Assembly (NCBI RefSeq): GCF_001650725.1
Contig: NZ_LXVX01000003.1
Location: forward strand, 62,001-126,000
From: Sphingobium sp. TCM1
GTDB lineage: Bacteria > Pseudomonadota > Alphaproteobacteria > Sphingomonadales > Sphingomonadaceae
Length of the DNA: 64,000 nucleotides
Direction: 5' to 3'
In this document: piece after piece, positions 41,850-49,326 of the stretch
How positions within the stretch are numbered: position 1 is the first letter of the stretch
How the letters are laid out: every line of letters begins with the position of its first letter
Notes under the pieces: generated by a model
What the model was told of the DNA's origin: nothing
The model's database searches: none
The model's input: the letters and a program-made list of their open reading frames with translations, nothing else
Made by a program: the position numbers and the translations under genes

Positions 41850-43258
41850 TTTTTGGGATTCCCTGCTGGGGAAATGCGTGCTTCATAGGAAGCCAGCTTT
41901 GATGGAGGCTGGCGATGGAAGAGGATTGGCAGCGGGATCTCGAGCATTGGCTTGAGCCGTATCTGCAGAAGTTGGGTAACAAGACACGGCGTCGGATGTG
42001 CCCAGCCTACATCGCCGGCTTGATTGGCCCCGGCGATCGCAAGAGCATCCAACCCATCGCGGCCCGCGCAGACGCGCTCAGCTATGACCGGCTGCATCAT
42101 TTCATCGGTGCCGGGATCTGGGATAGCACGCCGCTGGAAGCGACGTTGTGGCGGCAAGCGGATGAGTTGGTCGGTGACGACAAAGCCTGGCTGATCATCG
42201 ACGACACAGCTCTTCCCAAGAAGGGCAAGGCCTCGGTCGGGGTCGCGCCCCAATATGCTACGGTACTGGGCAAGAACGCGAACTGCCAAACGCTCGTGTC
42301 GGTGACCTTGGCTTCGGGGGAGGTGCCGATCATGCTGGGTTTGCGGCTATACCTGCCGGAAAGCTGGACCAGCGACACGGCCCGGATGGAGAGGGCTGGC
42401 GTGCCCAAAGATTTCCAAGCCTATCGCACGAAGCCCGACATCGCCATCGAGGAGATCGATCGGGTCATTGCTGCCGGTGTGCGTTTCGGCTGCGTCCTGG
42501 CCGACGCCGGCTATGGCTTGTCAGCGCCGTTCCGGCAGGCGCTAAGTGCACGAGGCTTGCGCTGGGCCGTTGGTATTCCCCGGCACCAGAAGGTCTATCC
42601 TGCCGACGTGCAGTTGATCTTCCCGGTGGCAGGACGTGGGCGACCACGGGTTCGGCATGTGCCCGACGTCAAATCCCGAGCAGCCCATGCCATGCTCGAA
42701 GATGCGAAATGGCGGCAGGTCAGTTGGCGCCGAGGGACCAAAGGCCGCCTGACGGCTCGCTTTGCCGCCATGCGTGTGCGTATCGCCGATGGCGCGCCAC
42801 AGCGGATCGGAGCTGCTGGCGCTCAGCATATGCCAGGCGAAGAGGCTTGGCTGGTAGGTGAGCACCGCTCGAACGGCGAGCGAAAATACTATCTCTCCAA
42901 CCTCCCCGCCGACACCGCGATCAAGGACGTCGCTGGCGCCATCAAGGCGCGCTGGATCTGCGAACAGGCGCACCAGCAGCTCAAGGAGGAACTCGGCCTC
43001 GACCACTTCGAAGGACGATCGTGGACGGGGCTGCATCGCCATCTTCTCATGACAATGATGGCCTATGCCTTCCTGCAAACACGAAGGCTCGCGAAGGCGG
43101 GCCGGAAAAAAAAGAGTCTCCGGACCTCCGCCTCAGCCGAGCATGCCCGCCATCCGACAGGCCATCATTGACAGAATATCGAGACCTCCGCCAGACCAAT
43201 GCCCACATTGCGGCGGGAGCCTATCAGTAACGCATTTCAAACTTCTGCCAAAGTAGTG
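41828..43258 (+). mobile_element. IS701 family element, 1431 bp, CTAG target duplication
   Basis: The ends CGCTACTTTGGCAGAAGTG (41828) and, reverse-complemented, CACTACTTTGGCAGAAGTT (to 43258) are inverted repeats of 22 bp with two mismatches. They are flanked by CTAG at 41824-41827 and 43259-43262, a YTAR target duplication as expected for IS701. It lies in the usp gene. Confidence 0.9.
41915..43171 (+). CDS. IS701 family transposase
   Basis: A 418-residue DDE transposase: KAWLIIDDTALPKKGKASVG supplies the first Asp, FGCVLADAGYGLSAPFRQAL the second, and ICEQAHQQLKEELGLDHFEG the Glu. After LAKAGRKKK the frame goes to nonsense and stops at 43171. Shifting frame in the A8 run (43109-43116) gives GPPPQPSMPAIRQAIIDRIS and CPHCGG, and stops at TAG (43254-43256) inside the right repeat. 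The longer form is probably the family's normal C-terminus. Confidence 0.85.
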   Translation: MEEDWQRDLEHWLEPYLQKLGNKTRRRMCPAYIAGLIGPGDRKSIQPIAARADALSYDRLHHFIGAGIWDSTPLEATLWRQADELVGDDKAWLIIDDTALPKKGKASVGVAPQYATVLGKNANCQTLVSVTLASGEVPIMLGLRLYLPESWTSDTARMERAGVPKDFQAYRTKPDIAIEEIDRVIAAGVRFGCVLADAGYGLSAPFRQALSARGLRWAVGIPRHQKVYPADVQLIFPVAGRGRPRVRHVPDVKSRAAHAMLEDAKWRQVSWRRGTKGRLTARFAAMRVRIADGAPQRIGAAGAQHMPGEEAWLVGEHRSNGERKYYLSNLPADTAIKDVAGAIKARWICEQAHQQLKEELGLDHFEGRSWTGLHRHLLMTMMAYAFLQTRRLAKAGRKKKSLRTSASAEHARHPTGHH

Positions 43259-43262
43259 CTAG

Positions 43263-44108
43263 GCCGCGTGGACAAAGCTTGACGTGCTGAAGCGAGGTTG
43301 ATTCAAGGCTGCCATTTGGAGGCAGCGTTGGGTGAGCGGATTGGTCTGTCGGATGGGGAATGGGCGCTGATTGCGCCGCTGCTGCCGCCGGAGCGGGGCC
43401 GAGGCTGCCGTCCCGCAGGTGATAACCGGCCGTTCTTCGAAGGCATGATGTGGATGGCACGGACGGGGTCGCAGTGGCGGCATCTGCCGGATGAATATGG
43501 CAAGTGGAACAGTGTCTTCCGCCGCTATCGGCGTTGGATTGAGACCGGCGTGTTCGATGCCATGCTGGAGACGCTGACGGAGATGGCCGGGCGGGATCGC
43601 TCTGCCGATATGATCGACAGCACCATCGTTCGGGCACACCACTGCGCGGTAGGTATAAAAAAGGAACTGGCCCGGCCGAGGGCCTCGGCCGCTCGCGCGG
43701 TGGCTTCACCACCAAATTGCACGTCCGATGTGACGGCAAGGGGCGACCGCTCGGCTTCGTGCTGACGCCTGGCGAGGCGCACGACGTACACGGCTTCGGC
43801 CCGCTGTTCCGCATGATCAGCGGCAAGGTGAAGGCGCTGCTGGCCGATCGCGGCTACGACGCCGATGCCATCCGCGCCGAGATCGCCTTCCACGGCATAC
43901 AAGCGGTGATCCCTGCCAAGCGCGGACGCCGCAACCCTGCCGCCCATGACCGAGACAAATACCGCCTGCGCAGTCGGATCGAGCAACTCTTCAGCAAGCT
44001 CAAGACCTGGCGGCGGATCGCAACCCGCTACGACAAAACCAGAGGATCATACCTCGGCTTCGTCAGCCTCGCTTCATCACTGCTCTGGCTACCCTTTGTC
44101 CACGACGC
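43263..44108 (+). mobile_element. IS5/IS427-type element, 846 bp, inserted in the IS701 target duplication
   Basis: The ends GCCGCGTGGACAAAG (43263) and CTTTGTCCACGACGC (to 44108) are inverted repeats, flanked by CTAG at 43259-43262 and 44109-44112. The left CTAG is also the right target copy of the IS701 element, so this element came second and used the same tetranucleotide. It is unrelated in sequence to the IS5 element at 20575, though of the same group. Confidence 0.9.
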
Positions 44109-44112
44109 CTAG
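43298..44112 (+). CDS. IS5/IS427-type transposase, two frames
   Basis: Frame A (TTG 43298) reads IGLSDGEWALIAPLLPPERG, MMWMARTGSQWRHLPDEYGK and MIDSTIVRAHHCAVG. Frame B reads GGFTTKLHVRCDGKGRPLGF, LLADRGYDADAIRAEI and RSRIEQLFSKLKTWRRIATR with the DDE residues. They join by -1 slippage on the heptamer A-AAA-AAG (near 43655-43662). Frame B's stop is the TAG of the CTAG target duplication (44110-44112), so the protein ends only because of where the element landed. Confidence 0.85.
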
Positions 44113-44317
44113 CGCTGATGTCATCATCGAGCATGGAACGCCCGGACGGCTTCTTGCTGACTATGTCGAAAACGAGCATGCCGACCTCACCGTAATCGGC
44201 AGCCATGGCCGCGGCGTGCTGTTCGACGCGCTGATCGGCAGCACCGCACAGAGCCTGATCGAGAGTCTCGAGGGTGACCTGCTCGTCGTTCACTATCGGC
44301 CGGGCAAGGGCCAGTGA
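44109..44317 (+). pseudogene. universal stress protein gene, 3' part
   Basis: The C-terminal 68 codons of the split usp gene: SADVIIEHGTPGRLLADYVE, then the ATP loop VIGSHGRGVLFDALIGSTAQ and VVHYRPGKGQ. The loop matches the Usp GSHGRG pattern better than the protein at 36147. It joins in frame with the 5' part after removal of both IS elements. Confidence 0.9.
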
Positions 44318-44373
44318 ATAGCCCTCGGGCTTCTGGACGCCTTCGATCCTAATTTTGAGGATAGGAGGCGATG

Positions 44374-44577
44374 ATGGGTGAGGGGAATTGCAGCGACGAG
44401 TTCAAGCGCAATGCTGTGTCGCGGATCGGGTAGCGGTGTTACCCGATAGCGGAAATTTCATAGCGGCTCAGGGTCAGCCAGCATTCGCTCTGTTCTTGGG
44501 CAACCGCTGGCAAGGGCCGCGTCAGACGATGTAACCAAGAATGCCGAGATCAGGCGATTGGAGCGCGAACTGGCATG
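44374..44577 (+). pseudogene. IS3-type orfA remnant
   Basis: The reading CSDEFKRNAVSRIG-stop-RCYPIAEIS-stop-RLRVSQHSL, then (one frame over) ASDDVTKNAEIRRLERELA, matches the IS3 orfA pattern (EFKRDAV, ERGYPVAEVS, RLGVSxHSL, NAEIRRLxRELA). At least two stops and one frameshift are present and no orfB follows. Confidence 0.7.
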
Positions 44578-44643
44578 ATGGACCTGGGATTTTAAAACGA
44601 CTGGACTGGCAAAACATCGCTGACTGGCATTGAGCCAGTCCCG

Positions 44644-44754
44644 TCATGGAAGCTTTGCGTCAATCATCCAGAGAATCAAAGCCAAAAGTCCGAAGGTCAG
44701 AGCAGTCAGGAAAGCCACATCCACGTTGCCGCGCAGGCGATTGAGAAATTGCAT
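44644..44754 (-). CDS. 36-aa single-span membrane peptide
   Basis: MQFLNRLRGNVDVAFLTALT followed by a hydrophobic stretch and the ending WMIDAKLP. One predicted membrane span covers residues 12-31, with a positive N-terminus (inside). GAGGAG lies 7-8 bases before the ATG (complement of 44762-44767), and a TACGTA lies 74 bp upstream. Size and topology recall small subunits of terminal oxidases or pumps (CydX, CcoQ, KdpF), but I cannot assign it. Confidence 0.65.
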   Translation of the reverse strand: MQFLNRLRGNVDVAFLTALTFGLLALILWMIDAKLP

Positions 44755-44822
44755 TTTCCGGCTCCTCGATAGCAGGTCGCAACCAAGTTATAAGACGGAT
44801 ATATTCGGGCTATCGGGAACAA

Positions 44823-44828
44823 TACGTA
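44823..44828. promoter_or_regulatory. TACGTA site upstream of the 36-aa peptide gene
   Basis: A palindromic hexamer 74 bp upstream of the start on the minus strand, in GGATACGTATTGTTCC. A possible TATAAC -10 box lies between. Confidence 0.4.
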
Positions 44829-45143
44829 TCCAGTGCATCCCTGTGATCCAACTTCGGCGGGTAGGCACAGTTGTTTGCTCTGGACTCACTGGTAATGCAT
44901 TCAAAATGCGGAGCCGTCGATCGCGCGCGAGCACGACGGCTCCGACAATCGCCGCCCCGCTTCCGATATCTGCCGAGCGATGGTGAGGGTAATGTCTCAC
45001 CCGCGAGCGCCGGCAGCGGTGCCAGGCCAGGCGTGCCGCGGCCGACGACCGCAGCACCGCGCAACACGCCACGACGGTCGATCGACGTGTCTCACCTGTC
45101 CAATTTCGATCGCAACAGCGCGAGTCAGGGCGGGCCTGTCGCT

Positions 45144-45161
45144 TGACATCATGTCAGGGTC
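45144..45161. promoter_or_regulatory. second copper-type dyad, inverted relative to the copA operator
   Basis: TGACATCATGTCAGGGTC here is the exact reverse complement of GACCCTGACATGATGTCA at 45207-45224. It is 50 bp upstream of the copA -35 box. A matching -35/-10 pair on the minus strand is weak (TCGACC), so it may be an auxiliary site or an eroded divergent promoter. Confidence 0.5.
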
Positions 45162-45203
45162 GAGCGGTCTCAGCGCCTTGATACCGGTCAAAGTCGAAAG
45201 ACC

Positions 45204-45234
45204 TTGACCCTGACATGATGTCAGACCCTATCTG
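45204..45234 (+). promoter_or_regulatory. MerR/CueR-type promoter of copA
   Basis: TTGACC at 45204-45209 and TATCTG at 45229-45234 are separated by 19 bp instead of 17. The spacer contains the perfect dyad CTGACAT-G-ATGTCAG (45210-45224). This long-spacer geometry is the hallmark of promoters switched on by MerR-family regulators. copA starts 22 bp downstream and a cueR gene follows it. Confidence 0.85.
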
Positions 45235-45255
45235 CCAGTGCGAAGGAGCAAGACG

Positions 45256-47622
45256 ATGAACGATCCTCATGCACATGGCGGCCATTGCTGTTCGAAACCG
45301 TCCACTGCGCCCGCCGCCATCAAGGACCCCGTGTGCGGGATGACGGTAGATCCGGCGACGAGCGCGCATCATGCCGAGCATGGCGGTGTGACATATCACT
45401 TCTGCAGCGTCGGCTGCCGTGCAAAGTTCGTCGTAGATCCGGCCAGGTTCACAAATGGCGAGGCCGATACTTTAACGGCAGCGCCCCCGTCCTCGCTATC
45501 GGTGTGGACTTGCCCGATGCATCCCGAGATCCGGCGCCCTAGCCCGGGCATCTGCCCGATTTGCGGCATGGCGCTGGAGCCGGCGGAGCCGAGCGCCGAC
45601 GAGGGAGCAAACCCGGAACTGGTCGATTTCACTCGCCGCTTCTGGGTGAGCGCGATGCTTGCCGTGCCCCTGCTGCTGATTTCGATGGGCGCCGAGATGG
45701 CGGGTCTGCACCTCGTGCCGATGCGCTGGTCGCCCTGGGTGCAATTCGCGCTGACTGCGCCGATCGTGCTGTGGGCAGGCTGGCCGTTTTTCGAGCGAGG
45801 CTGGGCGTCGCTCAAGTCGCGCCACTATAACATGTTTACGCTGATCGCGATCGGGGTCGGCGCGGCCTTCCTCTACAGCGTGGTGGCGACAGTCGCGCCC
45901 GGGGTGTTTCCGGCAAGCTTCCGCGACCATGGCGCCATGGTGCCCGTCTATTACGAGGCGGCCGGCGTGGTCGTTGCGCTGGTGCTACTCGGGCAGGTGC
46001 TGGAACTGCGCGCGCGCGCCGCGACCGGACGTGCGATCCGCGCTCTCCTGAACCTTGCGCCCAAGACCGCGCGGCGGATCGGTCCGGACGGCGAGGAGCA
46101 GGAAGTCGATCTCGGCAAGGTCACGGCCGGCGATCGTCTGCGCGTGCGTCCCGGCGAGGCGGTCCCGGTCGACGGGACCGTGATCGACGGCCGCTCGTCG
46201 GTCGACGAGTCGATGCTGACCGGCGAGCCGGCGCCGGTGCTCAAGGTGCCGGGCGCCGCGCTTACCGGCGGCACCGTCAACGGCACTGGTAGCCTGGTCA
46301 TTGAGGCGCAGGCGGTTGGCGCCGACACGATGCTGGCGCGCATCGTCGCGATGGTCGCGGAGGCGCAGCGCAGCCGTGCGCCGATCCAGGCCGTGGCGGA
46401 TCGTATTTCCGGCTGGTTCGTGCCGTTGGTGGTGCTGATCGCACTGCTGACCTTTGCCGTCTGGAACCTTGTCGGCCCCGAGCCGCGCTTCGGCCATGCC
46501 TTGCTCAACGCCATCGCGGTCCTGATCATCGCCTGTCCGTGCGCGCTCGGGCTTGCCACACCGATGTCGATCATGGTCGGGACGGGACGCGGGGCTCAGG
46601 CCGGCGTGCTCGTCAAGAATGCCGAGGCGCTGCAGGCGCTCGACAAGGTCGATACACTGGTGATCGACAAGACCGGGACGCTGACCGAAGGCAAGCCCAA
46701 GCTCGTGGCGGTCGAGCCAACTGAAGGGTTCAACGCTGATCGGGTGCTGGCGCTGGCGGCAGCGGTCGAGGCTCGCTCCGAGCATCCGCTGGCGGTCGCG
46801 ATTGTTACCGGCGCCAGAGAACGCGGGCTGACCGTCTCGGCGGTCGAGGACTTCGACTCGCAGACCGGCATGGGCATAAGCGGCCGGGTCGACGGTCGGA
46901 GGGTCGTGATCGGCAATGCCGCGCAGATGCGGAGTGCCGGAGCGGATGCCACAGCGCTAGAGGCATCGGCCTCGCGGCATCGCGCTGAAGGCGGCGGCGT
47001 CATGCTGGTTGCCGTTGATGGTGAAGCGGCCGGGCTGATCGCCGTCGCCGACCCTGTCAAGGCGTCATCGCGCGGCGCGATCGCTGCGCTTCACGCCGAG
47101 GGGCTGCGCATCGTCATGCTGACCGGCGACAGCCGCGGCACGGCAGAGGCCGTCGCTCGGGCGATCGGCGGGATCGACGAGGTCCATTCCGATCTCAAGC
47201 CGGAGGACAAGGCGCGGATCGTCGTCGACCTCAAGGCGAACGGCGCTCGGGTCGCTATGGCGGGCGACGGTATCAACGATGCCCCGGCGCTCGCGGCCGC
47301 CGATGTCGGCGTGGCGATGGGAACGGGGACGGACGTGGCGATCGAGAGTGCTGGGCTGACGCTCACAAAGGGCGACCTTTCGGCGATGGTACGTGCGCGG
47401 CGGCTAGCGCGTGCCACTATGGCCAACATACGGCAGAACCTGTTCTTCTCCTTCCTGTTCAACGGCGTGGGCATACCTATTGCGGCGGGTGTGCTCTATC
47501 CGGTGACCGGCATCCTGCTGTCGCCCATGTTCGCAGGGGCCGCGATGGCGCTGTCGTCATTCACCGTCGTCGTCAACGCGCTCCGCTTGAACGCTGTACG
47601 ACTGGAAGCGCGCAAGCCATGA
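45256..47622 (+). CDS. copA: copper-exporting P1B-type ATPase
   Basis: A 788-residue Cu+ exporter. A YHS domain spans about 22-66 ([17 protein letters not shown]), then a heavy-metal-binding domain with CPMHP at 86-90 and CPICGM at 100-105. The transport motif CPC is at 427-429, [10 protein letters not shown] from Asp471, and [10 protein letters not shown] near 672. There is no classical HMA domain; this YHS/CPMHP arrangement is common in alphaproteobacterial CopA. GAAGGAG sits 7 bases before ATG 45256. The last codons overlap cueR (ATGA). Confidence 0.95.
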   Translation: MNDPHAHGGHCCSKPSTAPAAIKDPVCGMTVDPATSAHHAEHGGVTYHFCSVGCRAKFVVDPARFTNGEADTLTAAPPSSLSVWTCPMHPEIRRPSPGICPICGMALEPAEPSADEGANPELVDFTRRFWVSAMLAVPLLLISMGAEMAGLHLVPMRWSPWVQFALTAPIVLWAGWPFFERGWASLKSRHYNMFTLIAIGVGAAFLYSVVATVAPGVFPASFRDHGAMVPVYYEAAGVVVALVLLGQVLELRARAATGRAIRALLNLAPKTARRIGPDGEEQEVDLGKVTAGDRLRVRPGEAVPVDGTVIDGRSSVDESMLTGEPAPVLKVPGAALTGGTVNGTGSLVIEAQAVGADTMLARIVAMVAEAQRSRAPIQAVADRISGWFVPLVVLIALLTFAVWNLVGPEPRFGHALLNAIAVLIIACPCALGLATPMSIMVGTGRGAQAGVLVKNAEALQALDKVDTLVIDKTGTLTEGKPKLVAVEPTEGFNADRVLALAAAVEARSEHPLAVAIVTGARERGLTVSAVEDFDSQTGMGISGRVDGRRVVIGNAAQMRSAGADATALEASASRHRAEGGGVMLVAVDGEAAGLIAVADPVKASSRGAIAALHAEGLRIVMLTGDSRGTAEAVARAIGGIDEVHSDLKPEDKARIVVDLKANGARVAMAGDGINDAPALAAADVGVAMGTGTDVAIESAGLTLTKGDLSAMVRARRLARATMANIRQNLFFSFLFNGVGIPIAAGVLYPVTGILLSPMFAGAAMALSSFTVVVNALRLNAVRLEARKP

Positions 47623-48007
47623 ATATCGGTCAGGCCGCCGCTGCAAGCAGCGTGTCGCAGCGTATGATCCGCCACTATGAGAAGATCACGCTGATCCCGA
47701 CACCGTCAAGGCGCGGCAGCGGCTATCGGGACTATTCGGACGCCGATGTTCACCGCCTCCGGTTCGTCGCAAACGCGCGCGACCTTGGTTTCCCGATCGA
47801 GGAAATCCGTTCGCTTCTGGACCTCTGGCAGGACCGTTGCCGATCGAGCGCTGAGGTGAAGGCGCTGGCACTTCCCGAGCCGACGAGCTTGGCCGCAAGG
47901 CGGCTGCGCTGGACGGTATGCGCCGGGCGCTGATGGAACTAGCCAACAGCTGTACCGGAGACGAACGGTCGGATTGCCCGATCATCGATCGACTGGCTGA
48001 GGGTTGA
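47619..48007 (+). pseudogene. cueR: CueR-type copper regulator, frameshifted
   Basis: A MerR-family regulator: [20 protein letters not shown] (HTH) and GYRDYSDADVHRLRFVANAR. After KALAL the frame reads PEPTSLAARR and stops early at 47933. Shifting one base restores LGRKAAALDGMRRALMELAN and the metal loop SCTGDERSDCPII (Cys-x7-Cys as in CueR), ending at 48007. A missing G near 47874 (CTTCCCGAG where CTTGCCCGAG is expected) explains it. The truncated protein keeps the DNA-binding domain but not the copper site. Confidence 0.85.
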
Positions 48008-48011
48008 TCGT

Positions 48012-48303
48012 CGCAGCTGCCTTCCTGAAGGGCGCTTCCGACTTCACTATGAGATCTTGCACCGCGAAGGTACAAGCCATGATCCAAAACTCCGTCTCGA
48101 CATTCCCGTTCTTCTCCCTGACGTGCCGGACGCGGCAGATGCTTGTGTCGACAGGCTCATCGGCTCGCTCGAAAGACGCCCGGGCGTCGAACAGGCCATG
48201 TGGTGCCAGCCGAAGCGGGAGCGCCCGCGATACGCTGCATCCATTTCGATCCGGCGGTTACGACGCTGTTGCGTATCCGCTAACTGGCCCAACTCGCACA
48301 TTG
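48012..48303 (+). pseudogene. N-terminal remnant of a heavy-metal ATPase
   Basis: The reading EGRFRLHYEILHREGTSHDP, then LDIPVLLPDVPDAADACVDR, with a shifted continuation HVVPAEAGAPAIRCIHFDPA and VTTLLRIR-stop-LAQLAH, matches the N-terminal domain of P1B-type heavy-metal ATPases. One frameshift (near 48196) and a TAA at 48280-48282 break it. The rest of the ATPase is missing. Confidence 0.65.
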
Positions 48304-48880
48304 CTTATGTGGTCTCGACTGACCGCTTGATAGCGATCCTGCGTTTCGTGCTCGTATTTGAGCCATCGGGGTCAGCATCATGGTGCGGCGGCCACGCGCG
48401 GCCAATGCGCCGCTGCTGTCCATTTTCTTTTATAACTGATTCTGCTCGCGTCCGGCTTGTAGGTGGGCCTTGTCCTCGGCGACTTTTTGCATGCTCTGGG
48501 CATGGGGCGATGCCCAGACAGTCCGGGCAATGGTCATAAACATGCCTGTTGGCGCCGAGATCACCGGCCTCGGCTTGCCGCTTTTTGTCGTGCTGGAAGG
48601 CGAGAAGAGTTGCCGCGAAAGCTGAGATAGTTCGACGCATTGGCGTTACGCGCACGTGTCCGGATCCCAAGTACGGTCCATGCGAGCCTTTGACGACATC
48701 TGATTGCGCTTCAGCAGTAACGGCGACGGGGGAGACTGGAACATGCGCCTTCCCCCGACCGTGATTGGTACTGTTACGTATACTTGCTATGTGTCGGGAC
48801 AGATAATCGTAATGAAGGCGCTATGGCATCACGACGGTCGGGAGTGATGGCAGTTGCTCTCTTACGATGAAGGTCGGAAT
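48304..48880 (+). other. 577-bp gap
   Basis: It holds an 8-bp hairpin (CTGGGCAT / ATGCCCAG, 48496-48517) and the TACGTA at 48775. A minus-strand frame (48305-48640) with CPDCLGIAPCPEH was considered but lacks a ribosome site. I support no gene here. Confidence 0.4.
48775..48780. promoter_or_regulatory. TACGTA site upstream of the 61-aa membrane protein
   Basis: A palindromic hexamer 106 bp before ATG 48881 (79 bp before the TTG at 48854), in CTGTTACGTATACTTG. Confidence 0.3.
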
Positions 48881-49066
48881 ATGGCGTGGCTCGCGAGGAT
48901 AATGCTGTTTGTGCCGGCGCTGATCGCCGGATGGTTCGTCTCTAAAGAGGACCCCCGATACTGGGTGGTGGCGATGGTAATCGCGCTGGTGTTCATCGCG
49001 CTTTCATGCTGCATTGCTATCTACGTACCGGCCTTTCGCCTCTGGCCACGTCGCACGCGGCAGTAG
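48881..49066 (+). CDS. small two-span membrane protein, 61 aa
   Basis: MAWLARIMLFVPALIAGWFV forms the first span and YWVVAMVIALVFIALSCCIA the second, with the basic tail RLWPRRTRQ. AAGG lies 7 bases before ATG 48881; an upstream TTG (48854) would add nine residues. I do not recognise a family. It stands alone between the copper region and the antiporter. Confidence 0.6.
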   Translation: MAWLARIMLFVPALIAGWFVSKEDPRYWVVAMVIALVFIALSCCIAIYVPAFRLWPRRTRQ

Positions 49067-49326
49067 CAACGCAACGATCACATATCCGGAGCGCTTGCGA
49101 AGGCTCACGCGCTTGAGCAAATGACCCTTTTCCAAGTGGCTGATGAAATCGGCATTGAACGGTCGGGTGCTCGGGCTCACTGGGGAATGTCATCAATGAT
49201 GGGCGCCTTCGCACTGCCGGACCCCGGCTGGTAGGGGCGCCTGAATGCGAGTCCATGACCATTGCCGGCAAGTACGCCTTCAAGCCGGTACAGCTTGCCA
49301 ACCTCTCTGATCGCTTTTCTCCTGGG

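Larger units (their letters stand above)
44755..45203 (+). other. 450-bp gap before the copA promoter
   Basis: It contains the TACGTA at 44823 and a second copy of the copper-type dyad, TGACATCATGTCA at 45144-45156. No gene is convincing on either strand. Confidence 0.4.

Noticed and set aside
48305..48640. Minus-strand reading with CPDCLGIAPCPEH
   Set aside because: Cysteine pattern looked zinc-like, but there is no ribosome site, it is Arg/Ser-rich further on, and it spans a hairpin.
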